A stretch of 48,769 nt of DNA from JBAZYV01 sp041658345 (GTDB taxonomy: Bacteria; Patescibacteriota; Gracilibacteria; UBA1369; 2-02-FULL-48-14). The notes under the pieces were generated by a model. The model did no database searches. It saw only the letters and a list, made by a program, of their open reading frames with translations, and was not told where the DNA came from. Of this stretch, positions 31,594 to 41,070 are shown one piece after another; position 1 is the first letter of the stretch, and the number at the start of each line of letters is the position of its first letter. Position numbers and translations under genes: made by a program. The stretch is taken from the NCBI GenBank assembly GCA_041658345.1, contig JBBAAK010000008.1, positions 1 through 48,769 on the forward strand. The letters run 5' to 3'.

Positions 31594-32394
31594 TTAAACC
31601 TTGTCCCCTCCGTGTTCGCGAATAATTCGTAGCATTTCGCTGTGTAAAATTCCATTTGAAGCAAGAACGTTTTTGAGTTTTGGATTAAATGGCGAGCCAT
31701 CCATATTGGTTACGGTTCCGCCGGCTTCTTCTAAAATAATTTTGCCTGCTGCAACGTCCCAAGGCTCAAGATCATATTCCCAAAATCCTTCATAACGGCC
31801 CGAGGCAACAAAACATAAATCGAGTGCTGCGGTGCCAATTCTGCGAACTCCGTGGCTTACAGTATAAAATGCATCAAAAAGTGACATGTTTTTTGCGTAG
31901 CGTGGGCTCTTTCTATCGTAAGAAAATCCAGTTGTAAAAAGTCCGCTGGCAATATTGCCGGTTTTTGACACCTCTATTTTTTTGTTGTTCAAAAATGCGC
32001 CTTTGCCTTGTTGCGCCCAAAAAGTTTCGTTTAGACCCGGGACTTCAACCACGCCGATTATCGGTTTGCCCTTGTGGATTACTGCGATTGATATGGCAAA
32101 AAGTGGAAGTCCGTGCGCAAAGTTCGAGGTTCCATCTATCGGATCGATTATCCATTTGTATTCTCCACCACCTTCAAAAGCTCCGGATTCTTCGCTCAAA
32201 ATTGAGTGGTCCGGGAAATTGCTTTTTATGGTTTTTATGATTAGTTCTTCACAGGCTCTATCAGCATCTGTTACCAGGTTTAAAGGATTGTCTCCCTTTG
32301 TGTAGACGGAAAACCCTTTTTGTTGATATTTAAGTGCAAGTTTACCTGCGTCGTAGGCGAGTTTTTTTGCGATTTGTAATAGGTGTATTGGCAT
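31594..32394 (-). CDS. suhB: inositol monophosphatase family protein
   Basis: The 266-residue protein has the metal-binding motifs of the inositol monophosphatase/fructose-bisphosphatase superfamily: SILSEESG (Glu68/69), WIIDPIDGTSNFAHG (Asp84, Asp87) and EPWDVAAGKIILEEAGG. It is closest in layout to SuhB-type enzymes that dephosphorylate inositol or sugar phosphates; a CysQ-like nucleotide phosphatase is an alternative. No signal peptide. It is followed by tRNA-Arg on the same strand. Confidence 0.88.
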   Translation of the reverse strand: MPIHLLQIAKKLAYDAGKLALKYQQKGFSVYTKGDNPLNLVTDADRACEELIIKTIKSNFPDHSILSEESGAFEGGGEYKWIIDPIDGTSNFAHGLPLFAISIAVIHKGKPIIGVVEVPGLNETFWAQQGKGAFLNNKKIEVSKTGNIASGLFTTGFSYDRKSPRYAKNMSLFDAFYTVSHGVRRIGTAALDLCFVASGRYEGFWEYDLEPWDVAAGKIILEEAGGTVTNMDGSPFNPKLKNVLASNGILHSEMLRIIREHGGDKV

Positions 32395-32453
32395 GAAATT
32401 TATTTAAGCCTTTGAATGATACCCAGAAAATTATTTGCCGTGGAGGAAAGAGC

Positions 32454-32481
32454 TTGACAAAAACGCTTAAAATGCTTTAAT
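32454..32481 (+). promoter_or_regulatory. strong sigma-70 promoter
   Basis: A perfect TTGACA (32454-32459), a 16-base spacer and TTTAAT (32476-32481). The predicted start site falls at about 32488, on the ATG of the short ORF. Confidence 0.65.
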
Positions 32482-32487
32482 TAACAT

Positions 32488-32613
32488 ATGATTTTTCTAC
32501 AGGCACTCTACATGTTGATAATCGAGGAAAAGAAGGGAATCTCTTCTGAAAATGTTTGTAGAATGAATAGCGTTATTCTGTCCGCTGGTAGAAAGCACAG
32601 AGCAATTTTATAG
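32488..32613 (+). CDS. possible leaderless 41-residue ORF
   Basis: The ATG at 32488 lies six bases after a near-consensus -10, so the message would be leaderless. The peptide (starts MIFLQALYML, then IIEEKKGISSENVCRM, ends GRKHRAIL) has a hydrophobic beginning and a basic end. No family is recognised. It lies in a 306-base gap between suhB and the gene at 32701. A small RNA is an equally possible product of this promoter. Confidence 0.35.
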   Translation: MIFLQALYMLIIEEKKGISSENVCRMNSVILSAGRKHRAIL

Positions 32614-32646
32614 CTCAACGACAGATTGTTATTAGGCATTTCTTTG

Positions 32647-32675
32647 TTGAATCTGTTGTGGTTTTCTGCTATAAT
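32647..32675 (+). promoter_or_regulatory. promoter for the 32701 gene and the 1710-residue protein gene
   Basis: TTGAAT (32647-32652), a 17-base spacer and a consensus TATAAT (32670-32675) lie 25 bases upstream of the ATG at 32701. Confidence 0.65.
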
Positions 32676-32700
32676 TATCAGATTAAAAAATCTTTTAATT

Positions 32701-33039
32701 ATGGCAAGGACAGCTTCAAAAAAAGAATTGTTAATTCGTGCCAAGTTGTTATTGGCACATAATTTGTTTTTGTCAGAAAAAGAAAAAAATCTTTTGGGTA
32801 GTAAACTGGAGGAATGTGATGCTGTGGCGATGGGTGGATTTATATCTGTTATGGAGTCTCATGACAGGCACTTTAAAAGGATACTTGAGAAAGCCTTTAA
32901 AGATGATAAGAAGGGCAAATTTTGGGCAAAATGGATTTCGTATAAGAAAAATATTAAAAAGGCCGTTTCCGCTTCTGTTCATGAAAAAGAGAGAATAAAC
33001 GCTGACTATGATTTGGGAAAAGAATTACAAAAAATTTAA
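32701..33039 (+). CDS. small basic helical protein, unknown function
   Basis: The ATG at 32701 follows a good promoter and gives 112 residues. The product is lysine-rich and helical (KKELLIRAKLLLAHNLFLSEK, then SHDRHFKRILEKAFKDDK, then YKKNIKKAVSASVHEK). No signal or membrane segment and no family. It lies 8 bases before the 1710-residue protein gene, so the two are probably co-transcribed and may act together. Confidence 0.6.
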   Translation: MARTASKKELLIRAKLLLAHNLFLSEKEKNLLGSKLEECDAVAMGGFISVMESHDRHFKRILEKAFKDDKKGKFWAKWISYKKNIKKAVSASVHEKERINADYDLGKELQKI

Positions 33040-33047
33040 ACACATAT

Positions 33048-36000
33048 ATGGCCGAAGAGAATTTGACCAGGAAAATAAATGATGAGCAAGCTCGGATAGA
33101 GCAGAAAGTCCTTGAAGAGGAGAACGATGATGGTACTTATGTTTTTGATGATCCAGAGAGGTATATAAAAACATTTGTTGAGGACGTTAATAGTTTCCAA
33201 GATTCGTTAAGTGACATTGATGATCCTCAAATTAAGGATGCGTTGTCGCGGGGGGTTTTGGAATTATTGGACACTACAATCCCTGATAAGACGGCAAAAG
33301 ATACTCTGAAAGCAGACCTTGATGTTGCGAAGGCGGAGCTCACACTTGCGTTAAGGAAATATTACAAGTCGATTCATAAGCTACAAGAGTGGCAGGCGTT
33401 TAGGTATGAGGTTAAAGAAGGAGATAATTTGCTTAATATTGTGGAAGTACACACAGGAATTATTTGGAAGGAAGACCCTCAGAAATATTTCGCGATTGTT
33501 AAAGCTTTGCAAGAGCAGAGAGAACAAGAAGGTTCTATCCCCTTGATCGACGAAACCGGGGACTTGAGTTTTAACACGACAACAAATCCTCCGGCTACGT
33601 TGGAGCTTGGAGAATATTTGGATATGGAAAGTGCTCTTCTTAAAGCGCAACCTTCTATTAAGGCTATTATCTGGTACGGTTTGGTTAGCCCTGAAATGGA
33701 AAAAACAATGGAGAAAGTGGTTATTATTGAAAAAGCGAAAGAAAGAGGGGATGTGACTCCTGAGTCTGATGTTGAGAAACAAGAGTTTAGAGCTGGAGCG
33801 GAACTTACAACAGATGATGCTAAAAAACTTGGTATAGTTAGTGATAGTGGCACTTTGGAAGAAATGGGATGGGCATGGGGAGATCTAGGTCATGATGCCG
33901 TCTTTAAATTGCCTAAGGGACAGAAAGGGCTTGCTATCCTGCCGGATGGCATTGTTGTGAGTATCCTTGACGCTAAAGGACTGGGGATTGTTGCACCTGA
34001 TGAAAATCTTAGATTCCGCGTTGAAATCGATGGATGGAAACTGGCAATTGATGATTCTGGCGAAGAAATTATCGTTAAGGATTCAAAAATAAAGAGGCCA
34101 GTGCGCGCTCAAGCTGTGGACAACGTCCAAACTGTGGTGGAATCTGGGCCCTCACCTGTGGGCGCGTGGGCAGGTTCAGTCGTTGCGCGATTTAAAAATA
34201 AAAAACCGGATCTTAAGGCTCATCCTGAAGGGCCATTTTATCTAGGTACGGTTATTATTGGAGATGCCCCTGCGGAAGAGAAAGCACTTCGTTTTGCGGA
34301 AAACTGGGGACTTGATGATGAGATAATTGTTGATAGTAATCTTAAATCTATAGAGCCGAATGATCTTGTTAATATTTTAAATAGGAAATGGTTTGGTAAG
34401 GGGAAATTGGCTTCTTCGGCTGGTTCGATTGGAAGTCGTGAGTTTGGAGATAAGGATACTTTTGACTATGATCAGTCTAGAGATCCTGGATTTGCAAGAT
34501 TACATGAAGGCGATGGTGCAGAGCTTCTGGAGAGCTTGAGTATGGAGGATAAAATGAGATTTATAAGTGAGGTGGCAGAAGATGCTAAATTGAATGAACA
34601 GCAAATTTTAAGAATAAGACAGTTGGAGATGATAACTGGTTATGCACAGTCGCTTTCAGATGACTTAGGCGATGCGCAAACGTGGAGTTTAAAAATTCAT
34701 GATTGGTTCAGCTCCGGGCCGGAAGAAACCAAATATGCAATAGACGAATGGCTGGCGAACTCAGTCGGAAGAATTTCGGGCAGAATTATCTCTGACCCTA
34801 ATGCATCGCTTGAATCTTTGCTTGCGCAAGATTCGGGGAATGCAAAGGTTCTATTAAAAGCCCTTGAAAGTAATAAGATAAGAATCGACGATGTTACGAG
34901 TGAGGAGGATTTGATCAGGCAAAAATCACAAGTTGTAGAATCTTTGAGAATGCTTGGGCATTATGACGATGCTGAAGGTGTTGTTACGGACGTTTTGAGG
35001 AGTGAATTTGATGAGGGCAAGGAGCGATTTGTGCAGGACAAGGACACGGGGAAGCTTAAAAAAAATGAATTTGGGGAAGACAATTATGCAGAATTTGAGC
35101 GTCGTGCAACTATTGAGGTTGGTTCGGCAGTTTCCTTCTCAAATGCAGAAGCGGAGTGGGCCGAGAAGGGGATGAGCCCGGAACAGATAAATTTATATAT
35201 TCAAGATTTGGTGGGACTGGAAAGAGACAGAATGGTAGATAGATATGTGGCGGAAAATTATGTTGGAGATGACACTCTTCGCGGTGCCAAGTCCGGTATT
35301 TGGCAACAATACAAAGACATGCGTGGTATGGGCGCTTTTGATATATCAGATGAACATTGGAAAACAATCATACATGAGTTGGTTATAAATGCTCCTTTTA
35401 TAGTTTTGAGCGGTGGATTCGCTTCTCTTGGTAGGATGGTGGTAAGTGTTCCTTTGCGGACTTTGGTAGCCAGTGGAAGATTGGCGAAATTTGGTCTTGT
35501 TGCCGCCAGAGCTGGTAAGACTGGTGAGGCGATTGGCGCTACAGGAAGAGCTGTGGTTGATGCATCTGAACTTGCCAGGTTGACCGATGGGATGACCGCA
35601 CTTCAAAAAACGGCCTTTTATGGGCGCAATTTAGAAGTTGTTGGAATGGCTGGGAGCAAAATGGGTGGTGTTCTGGCAGAAGTTGGTGGAGGTGGCGCAG
35701 GATTGCTTACAGAGGGATTTTTGTTCGAATTGGCACATGCCGGCTTGCAAGGCGAGTCGCTTTTTAATCAGCCACAATGGGTTCAAAATGTCCTTTGGTC
35801 CAGCGTTACTTTAGGTCTTTTCCATGGAGCAGGTAAGGTTGGGGAAAGGTTGAGCGGAGGGGCGCTGGCGACTCTTAAAAATTATGCTCCAAAGATTGCG
35901 GATAAAAAAGTTGCAACTCTTGTAACTAATCTTATCTCCAAGGGTTTCGTTGAAGTTGCGGCAATGATGTTTATTTCCGGCGTTCAAAAAGGAGTATTGG

Positions 36001-38180
36001 TATTACAGGGGGAAGAAGTGGATTACAATCTCGTTGATGAACTTTTTCATGCTTTGATTACTGTTGGTGCATTGAAAGTTTCGGGTGGAATGGTGCAAAA
36101 AGGGATTGGATCTATTCCCAAGATATCCGGCAAAATGGCCGAGGTGGAGGCCGATAGTACTGTAAACAGGGTAAAGCAGGATATTCGTGTAGAAAGAGAG
36201 GAGGCCCCTATTCGTGAATCTGCCGATAAGCTTGTAAGCCATCTTAAACCTGGAGACGAACTTATTATTTCCAGAGGCGAGGGGAAATCTCCTATGAGGC
36301 TACGTATAATAGAAGTGCGTTCAGATAGGAGTTTGTTAGCGAATGAACTGAGTGGTAAAAATCCAAAAGCTCAGGTTAAATTTGATCTTATCGAGGATAA
36401 TGGGAAAGTCGGACTCAAAAAAAGTAATTCCGCTACGGTCCATTTTGGGGATGGATTTGAGAGGAAAAGAGGAGAGAGCGTTGACCAATTGGTACTTGAT
36501 GAGGAACGAGCTAGTCTTTTGTTGGACGAGGCGGACAAGGAAAGTTTAAAAGGACCCGGAGTTATGGATAAAAAATCTCGTGAAATTTATTACAAGATGA
36601 TAGGAAAGTGTGCCAAAGGGTTAAAGCTTCAAGTATATACTTTCAACGGTCAATCGGAGGTTATCCTCTTGACGGGTGAAAAAAATTTAAGCACTTTCCT
36701 GGGTACTTTCTTCGAGGGATTTCTTGAAGATGGCAGAAAAGTTTGGGTCACATTTGAATATAGCGGAAATGGATCTATTGCTGTTAGGTCGGAGGGAGTT
36801 GGTCTATCTTTCCGTGAGGATTTCAAGGTTTTGAATAATGAACCTTTAGCCAGGTCATTGGCCTATGTGGACAATATTACTTCTTATCAATTTGGTCATT
36901 ATATGGGCGCGAGTAAGGAGCAGGCGGGGAGCTTTGAACCTAAATCGGAGTTGGAGCGCATCAAAGCCATGAAGCCTGGCCGTGGGCGAGAGCTTGCTAA
37001 AAAGGAATGGAAAGTTAAATTCGAAGCACAACAACGTGAGATTGCTAAAATACCCCAAAGGGTTAGAGATTATTTGGAAACTTTCCCGGATTCAACGATA
37101 CAAGAGGTTTTTGATTATGCTCTTGGTGGGCCGGAGGCGGAGTTACGTTTCTCGCGAGACCAAAGGGTTAAAACAAAAAACATAATTCTGGCTTATATGA
37201 AGAAATGTGAGGTTGTTTCGCGTGCTTTTGATGAGTATCAAGGTCGTGAAAAAGAGCTCGTTGCAAAGGTGTTTGGGGTGGATATTTCCAAGCTTGAAGG
37301 AGATATCCAGATGTCTTTGCATGGTTCTGTGATCTTCTTTAACTGCAGAAATCCCGAGGTCTATAAACTGCTTTATGGTAGAGAAGAGGCTTTAAGGTCC
37401 GGTGGGTTTTTTAATAAAAAGCTTAGTATAGATGATGTTTCGGGTACGGTTATTGTTGGGAATAATGTTAGAGAGTCCAGTGTTGGTGTTGTGGCTATCC
37501 ATGAGTTGAGACATAGTGAAAATTTATTACTTCGTCCTGAGGATTCCGCAACAAATGTGGGATGGTCCTCTCCTAGCGTACGCGCTGCTGATGAAGTTTT
37601 GGCTTATATGGCGGATGGTAGTGATAAAACATCCATTCTCGATGTCCTGACTGAAAAGGATGGGCTTTACGATTATTATAGTGACCGTAGGAAAGAAGCC
37701 GTTGCGTCCAAAGACAAGGGAAAGATTTCTGCTCTAGAGTTTGGATGGACAGAACATTGCAAATTGGTCAAAAAGCTTGTTGATATTGCTTTTGGGCTTG
37801 GATCTGCGGATTTAGATCTTTTAGCCATTACCCCCGTTATATATTGGGACACGTTGGTTACGCGTGATGGACATGGTGTAAAAACGGTAGATCGCGCTAA
37901 GTTTAAAGTGGTTTTGTCTGAAGTATTTGATGGCGCTATAAACGAGTTAAAAGCAAGTTTGGATTTTCTTAAAAAACAATATTCAACAGGTTTATTGCTT
38001 GGTAAAGAATATGCGAGTGGCCTGAAGACATATATGCAAAATCTTCGCAATAAAATAACGGAACTAAGTAATATCTTAGATAAGATCTCTGATTTTGATC
38101 TTGCTGGATCTTTAAGTGTTAAGACTGATGAATTAGAACAACTTTATCGCGATTTGGGACAAGAGTTGTTGCGGTTGTAA
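33048..38180 (+). CDS. 1710-residue protein with LysM-like, hydrophobic and HExxH metallopeptidase-like regions
   Basis: Regions in order: an acidic helical N-terminus; a LysM-like motif YEVKEGDNLLNIVEVHTG at about 119-136; charged helical and beta segments to about 770; a glycine/alanine-rich hydrophobic region at about 775-1025 with several possible membrane helices; then a mixed domain ending in a possible gluzincin: HELRH at 1485-1489 followed by ADEVLAYM with a candidate Glu ligand. No N-terminal signal peptide is visible. No whole-length family is recognised. It may be an envelope- or membrane-associated protease of a CPR cell. It follows the small basic protein by 8 bases. Confidence 0.7.
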   Translation: MAEENLTRKINDEQARIEQKVLEEENDDGTYVFDDPERYIKTFVEDVNSFQDSLSDIDDPQIKDALSRGVLELLDTTIPDKTAKDTLKADLDVAKAELTLALRKYYKSIHKLQEWQAFRYEVKEGDNLLNIVEVHTGIIWKEDPQKYFAIVKALQEQREQEGSIPLIDETGDLSFNTTTNPPATLELGEYLDMESALLKAQPSIKAIIWYGLVSPEMEKTMEKVVIIEKAKERGDVTPESDVEKQEFRAGAELTTDDAKKLGIVSDSGTLEEMGWAWGDLGHDAVFKLPKGQKGLAILPDGIVVSILDAKGLGIVAPDENLRFRVEIDGWKLAIDDSGEEIIVKDSKIKRPVRAQAVDNVQTVVESGPSPVGAWAGSVVARFKNKKPDLKAHPEGPFYLGTVIIGDAPAEEKALRFAENWGLDDEIIVDSNLKSIEPNDLVNILNRKWFGKGKLASSAGSIGSREFGDKDTFDYDQSRDPGFARLHEGDGAELLESLSMEDKMRFISEVAEDAKLNEQQILRIRQLEMITGYAQSLSDDLGDAQTWSLKIHDWFSSGPEETKYAIDEWLANSVGRISGRIISDPNASLESLLAQDSGNAKVLLKALESNKIRIDDVTSEEDLIRQKSQVVESLRMLGHYDDAEGVVTDVLRSEFDEGKERFVQDKDTGKLKKNEFGEDNYAEFERRATIEVGSAVSFSNAEAEWAEKGMSPEQINLYIQDLVGLERDRMVDRYVAENYVGDDTLRGAKSGIWQQYKDMRGMGAFDISDEHWKTIIHELVINAPFIVLSGGFASLGRMVVSVPLRTLVASGRLAKFGLVAARAGKTGEAIGATGRAVVDASELARLTDGMTALQKTAFYGRNLEVVGMAGSKMGGVLAEVGGGGAGLLTEGFLFELAHAGLQGESLFNQPQWVQNVLWSSVTLGLFHGAGKVGERLSGGALATLKNYAPKIADKKVATLVTNLISKGFVEVAAMMFISGVQKGVLVLQGEEVDYNLVDELFHALITVGALKVSGGMVQKGIGSIPKISGKMAEVEADSTVNRVKQDIRVEREEAPIRESADKLVSHLKPGDELIISRGEGKSPMRLRIIEVRSDRSLLANELSGKNPKAQVKFDLIEDNGKVGLKKSNSATVHFGDGFERKRGESVDQLVLDEERASLLLDEADKESLKGPGVMDKKSREIYYKMIGKCAKGLKLQVYTFNGQSEVILLTGEKNLSTFLGTFFEGFLEDGRKVWVTFEYSGNGSIAVRSEGVGLSFREDFKVLNNEPLARSLAYVDNITSYQFGHYMGASKEQAGSFEPKSELERIKAMKPGRGRELAKKEWKVKFEAQQREIAKIPQRVRDYLETFPDSTIQEVFDYALGGPEAELRFSRDQRVKTKNIILAYMKKCEVVSRAFDEYQGREKELVAKVFGVDISKLEGDIQMSLHGSVIFFNCRNPEVYKLLYGREEALRSGGFFNKKLSIDDVSGTVIVGNNVRESSVGVVAIHELRHSENLLLRPEDSATNVGWSSPSVRAADEVLAYMADGSDKTSILDVLTEKDGLYDYYSDRRKEAVASKDKGKISALEFGWTEHCKLVKKLVDIAFGLGSADLDLLAITPVIYWDTLVTRDGHGVKTVDRAKFKVVLSEVFDGAINELKASLDFLKKQYSTGLLLGKEYASGLKTYMQNLRNKITELSNILDKISDFDLAGSLSVKTDELEQLYRDLGQELLRL

Positions 38181-38240
38181 TCCGGGGCATCTTTTGTTAA
38201 ACTCATCCGGCTTGGTTTTTGGGTACATTTAAAGTAATTT

Positions 38241-40220
38241 ATGATTCAAAAAAAGTTCAAAATCAGCTCCGAAATGGTGCCAAAAGGGGATCAACCTTTG
38301 GCAATAGAGGGGCTTGTTAAGGGCTTGTCTAAAGGGCTTCACGACCAGGTTCTTTTGGGGGGGACGGCAACCGGTAAAACATTCACAATCGCCAATGTAA
38401 TCGAACAAGTTCAACGTCCAACCCTTGTGATTGCGCACAACAAAACTCTTGCCGCACAGCTTGCGAGTGAATTTAGAGCTATTTTCCCTGAGAATGCCGT
38501 GAGTTATTTTGTGTCTTATTACGATTACTATCAGCCGGAGGCCTACCTTCCGCAAACCGATACTTACATAGAAAAAGATGCGCAAATAAACGAGGAAATC
38601 GATAAATATCGCCACAAAGCAACTGAAAATTTGCTTACTCGCAGAGATACGATTGTGGTGGCATCCGTATCTTGTATTTATGGGCTTGGATCGCCAAAAG
38701 AATATTTGGATTTGCGGATTACATTAAAGCGCGGAGATCAAACCCCAAGGGATGCTATTTTGCGCAAATTAACAGATTTGCAGTACACGCGTGTGCATAT
38801 GGATTTTAAACAAAGCAAGTTCCACGTAATGGGGGATACTTTGGAGGTGTTCCCACCGGGTGGAGATACTGCTATTCGCATTGAATTTTGGGGGGAGGAA
38901 ATCGAAAAAATCACAGAAATTGAACCTTTTACCGGCGAAGTTCTTGGCGAAATGGAGGAGGCCACAATTTTCCCTGCAAAACACAGTGTTACTACCGAGG
39001 AAAAAATCAAACATGCGATTACAGGGATACGTGTGGAACTTGAAGAACGCGTTGATCAACTGCGCAAAATGGGCAAGGGGCTGGAGGCGGAGAGGCTTAA
39101 AACTCGCACGGAATATGACATGGAAATTTTGCTTGAGACGGGCTATTGCACAGGAATAGAAAATTACGTTAGATATTTTAATGAGGTTGGACCCGGTGGA
39201 AGGCCGGCTACGCTTATGGATTATTTCCCAAAAGATTTTTTGATGGTGATTGATGAATCGCATATGACAGTTCCACAAATTGGGGCTATGCACAGCGGAA
39301 ATTTATCACGCAAGCAGACTCTTGTGGAGCATGGATTCAGGCTGGTTTCCGCTTATGATAATCGTCCTCTTAAATTTGATGAGTTTGAGCAATATATGGG
39401 TAACACCATTTATGTTTCCGCAACGCCAGGGGCTTATGAAATGGCCAAAAAAGACGGCATGGTGGAGCAGATTATTCGTCCAACCGGTTTGCTTGACCCG
39501 GAAATTGAAGTTAGAAAAAAAGAAGGACAGATTGCCGATTTGCTTTTGGAAATCACAAAACGTACCGCAAGTGGCGAGCGAGTGCTAGTTACAACTCTTA
39601 CAAAACGTAGCGCAGAGGACTTAACCGAGTATTTAACGGACGTGGGAATCAGGGTGCGTTATTTGCATTCGGACGTTGAGACTTTGGATAGAATAGAAAT
39701 TTTGCGTGACCTCCGGCTTGGTAAATTTGACGTGCTGGTTGGTATTAATTTGCTCCGCGAGGGGCTCGATTTGCCGGAGGTCTCACTCGTTGTGATTTTG
39801 GATGCGGATAAGGAAGGATTTTTGCGCAGTACGCCTGCCTTAATCCAAACAATTGGAAGAACCGCCCGTAATGTAAATGGTTTTGTGATTATGTATGCAG
39901 ATAGGATTACCAAGGGCATGAAGGGTGCGATTGATGAAACTTATCGTCGTCGCGGGATACAAATGGAACACAATAAAAAGCACGGAATTACTCCGCAAAC
40001 CATTGTAAAGGCCGTTCGTGATATTGAACTGCATCGCAAAGAAGAGGCCACAAAAGGAGTTAGACGTTACAATACAAAAAAGGTTCCGCGTGAAGAATTA
40101 CATAAACTTATTGAATCACTTGAGGTGGAAATGGACGTGGCTTCTCAAAATATGGAATTTGAAAAGGCGGCAGTGTTGAGGGATGAAATTGAAGAGATGC
40201 GGGAGAAGTTGACGAAGTAA
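38241..40220 (+). CDS. uvrB: UvrABC excision nuclease subunit B
   Basis: UvrB is the damage-verifying helicase-like subunit of nucleotide excision repair. Features: Walker A LLGGTATGKTFT (the usual VTGSGKT is TATGKT here), the beta-hairpin YYDYYQPEAYLPQTDTYIEKD that clamps DNA, DEAD-box-like VIDESHMT, motif VI QTIGRTARN, and the C-terminal UVR domain with FEKAAVLRDEIEEM. 659 residues is normal. UvrA and UvrC are not in the window. Confidence 0.97.
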   Translation: MIQKKFKISSEMVPKGDQPLAIEGLVKGLSKGLHDQVLLGGTATGKTFTIANVIEQVQRPTLVIAHNKTLAAQLASEFRAIFPENAVSYFVSYYDYYQPEAYLPQTDTYIEKDAQINEEIDKYRHKATENLLTRRDTIVVASVSCIYGLGSPKEYLDLRITLKRGDQTPRDAILRKLTDLQYTRVHMDFKQSKFHVMGDTLEVFPPGGDTAIRIEFWGEEIEKITEIEPFTGEVLGEMEEATIFPAKHSVTTEEKIKHAITGIRVELEERVDQLRKMGKGLEAERLKTRTEYDMEILLETGYCTGIENYVRYFNEVGPGGRPATLMDYFPKDFLMVIDESHMTVPQIGAMHSGNLSRKQTLVEHGFRLVSAYDNRPLKFDEFEQYMGNTIYVSATPGAYEMAKKDGMVEQIIRPTGLLDPEIEVRKKEGQIADLLLEITKRTASGERVLVTTLTKRSAEDLTEYLTDVGIRVRYLHSDVETLDRIEILRDLRLGKFDVLVGINLLREGLDLPEVSLVVILDADKEGFLRSTPALIQTIGRTARNVNGFVIMYADRITKGMKGAIDETYRRRGIQMEHNKKHGITPQTIVKAVRDIELHRKEEATKGVRRYNTKKVPREELHKLIESLEVEMDVASQNMEFEKAAVLRDEIEEMREKLTK

Positions 40221-40225
40221 TCCAT

Positions 40226-40254
40226 TTGACGGCTTGCTTGTGCGGTAATACAAT
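40226..40254 (+). promoter_or_regulatory. sigma-70 promoter for the 40282 gene
   Basis: TTGACG (40226-40231), a 17-base spacer and TACAAT (40249-40254) lie 27 bases upstream of the ATG at 40282. Confidence 0.65.
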
Positions 40255-40281
40255 ATCCCCTCGACTTTTAATTTTGTTTGT

Positions 40282-40962
40282 ATGGGATCGAAATCTCGAT
40301 TGGAACTAGAGGATGCGCAGGTGATTTTTAATGCTTGCGAAGTGGCTAGTTTGGGGCGTATTGCATATGCAGTGGGCCAAATTCTTGGGGGTGAGCTAAA
40401 TAGGGAGGAAGAGCAGGTTTCTGTTTGGGTAAATGATTTTATTGGTAAAGCCTGCGCGAGTGGTATTGGTGATTGGAATTTTCGGCAGTTTCTTTTGGGT
40501 TGTCGTTGCTCTGATCATGTGACAGTTTATACGGATGGATTCTTTGGTTCCAGGTGTGATAGCGCGAAGAATCCCGCCTTTGTTGCTTTTAATATGCTGA
40601 GCAAATTATCTAGCTTTGCTGGCATTACTTCTTTTACCGGTATTGCTTCCTTAACCGATAGAGGCCCTATGCGTTTTGGGAGGTTTGTTAATGGGGATTT
40701 TGATATGGATGGTGTGTGTATTGGTGATGGATTTCTTGAAGGACGGTTTGTCGGAGCATTTAGTGGCGACCAGTCTTTAGGTGAAGTTGCGTATCCTCTA
40801 GGTGGTGATATTAATCGTCGTAGGTTTGAAAAAAAGGACGGTCTTGCTGTTCGTGCTTATGAGACTGTAGAAGATTTTAGAGAGGTAAATGGTTGGCGTG
40901 ATGAAATGTACCTTGCTTTAAGGCAGATTCTTGGTGTGGATTCGATACCTAATGCTGCTTGA
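40282..40962 (+). CDS. hypothetical protein
   Basis: The 226-residue product has a strong promoter of its own. The N-terminal third is helical; the middle is rich in Gly, Phe and Ser (LSKLSSFAGITSFTGIASLT) and the last part acidic and basic (GGDINRRRFEKKDGLAVRAYE). Two cysteine clusters (GCRCSDH and RCDSAKN) are present. It has no signal peptide and matches no family I recognise. It stands between uvrB and the ATP synthase operon. Confidence 0.5.
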   Translation: MGSKSRLELEDAQVIFNACEVASLGRIAYAVGQILGGELNREEEQVSVWVNDFIGKACASGIGDWNFRQFLLGCRCSDHVTVYTDGFFGSRCDSAKNPAFVAFNMLSKLSSFAGITSFTGIASLTDRGPMRFGRFVNGDFDMDGVCIGDGFLEGRFVGAFSGDQSLGEVAYPLGGDINRRRFEKKDGLAVRAYETVEDFREVNGWRDEMYLALRQILGVDSIPNAA

Positions 40963-41011
40963 TTTGGCTAAGTCTACCAGTTAGTTGATGGAAATTCTTT
41001 TCTATTAACCC

Positions 41012-41039
41012 TTGATTTTTTTGTGGACATATATATTCT
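41012..41039 (+). promoter_or_regulatory. possible promoter of the ATP synthase operon
   Basis: TTGATT (41012-41017), a 16-base spacer and TATTCT (41034-41039). An alternative -10 is TATATT at 41032. The match is moderate, 31 bases before the first gene. Confidence 0.35.
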
Positions 41040-41070
41040 ATCCGCGCGTTAGTTTGCTTATTTAAGCCAA

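Noticed and set aside
32508..32744. 78-codon minus-strand frame in the suhB-32701 gap
   Set aside because: It is opposite two good plus-strand promoters and overlaps the 32701 gene; no promoter or ribosome binding site on the minus strand.
38769..39293. 174-codon minus-strand frame
   Set aside because: Antisense to uvrB; no protein features.
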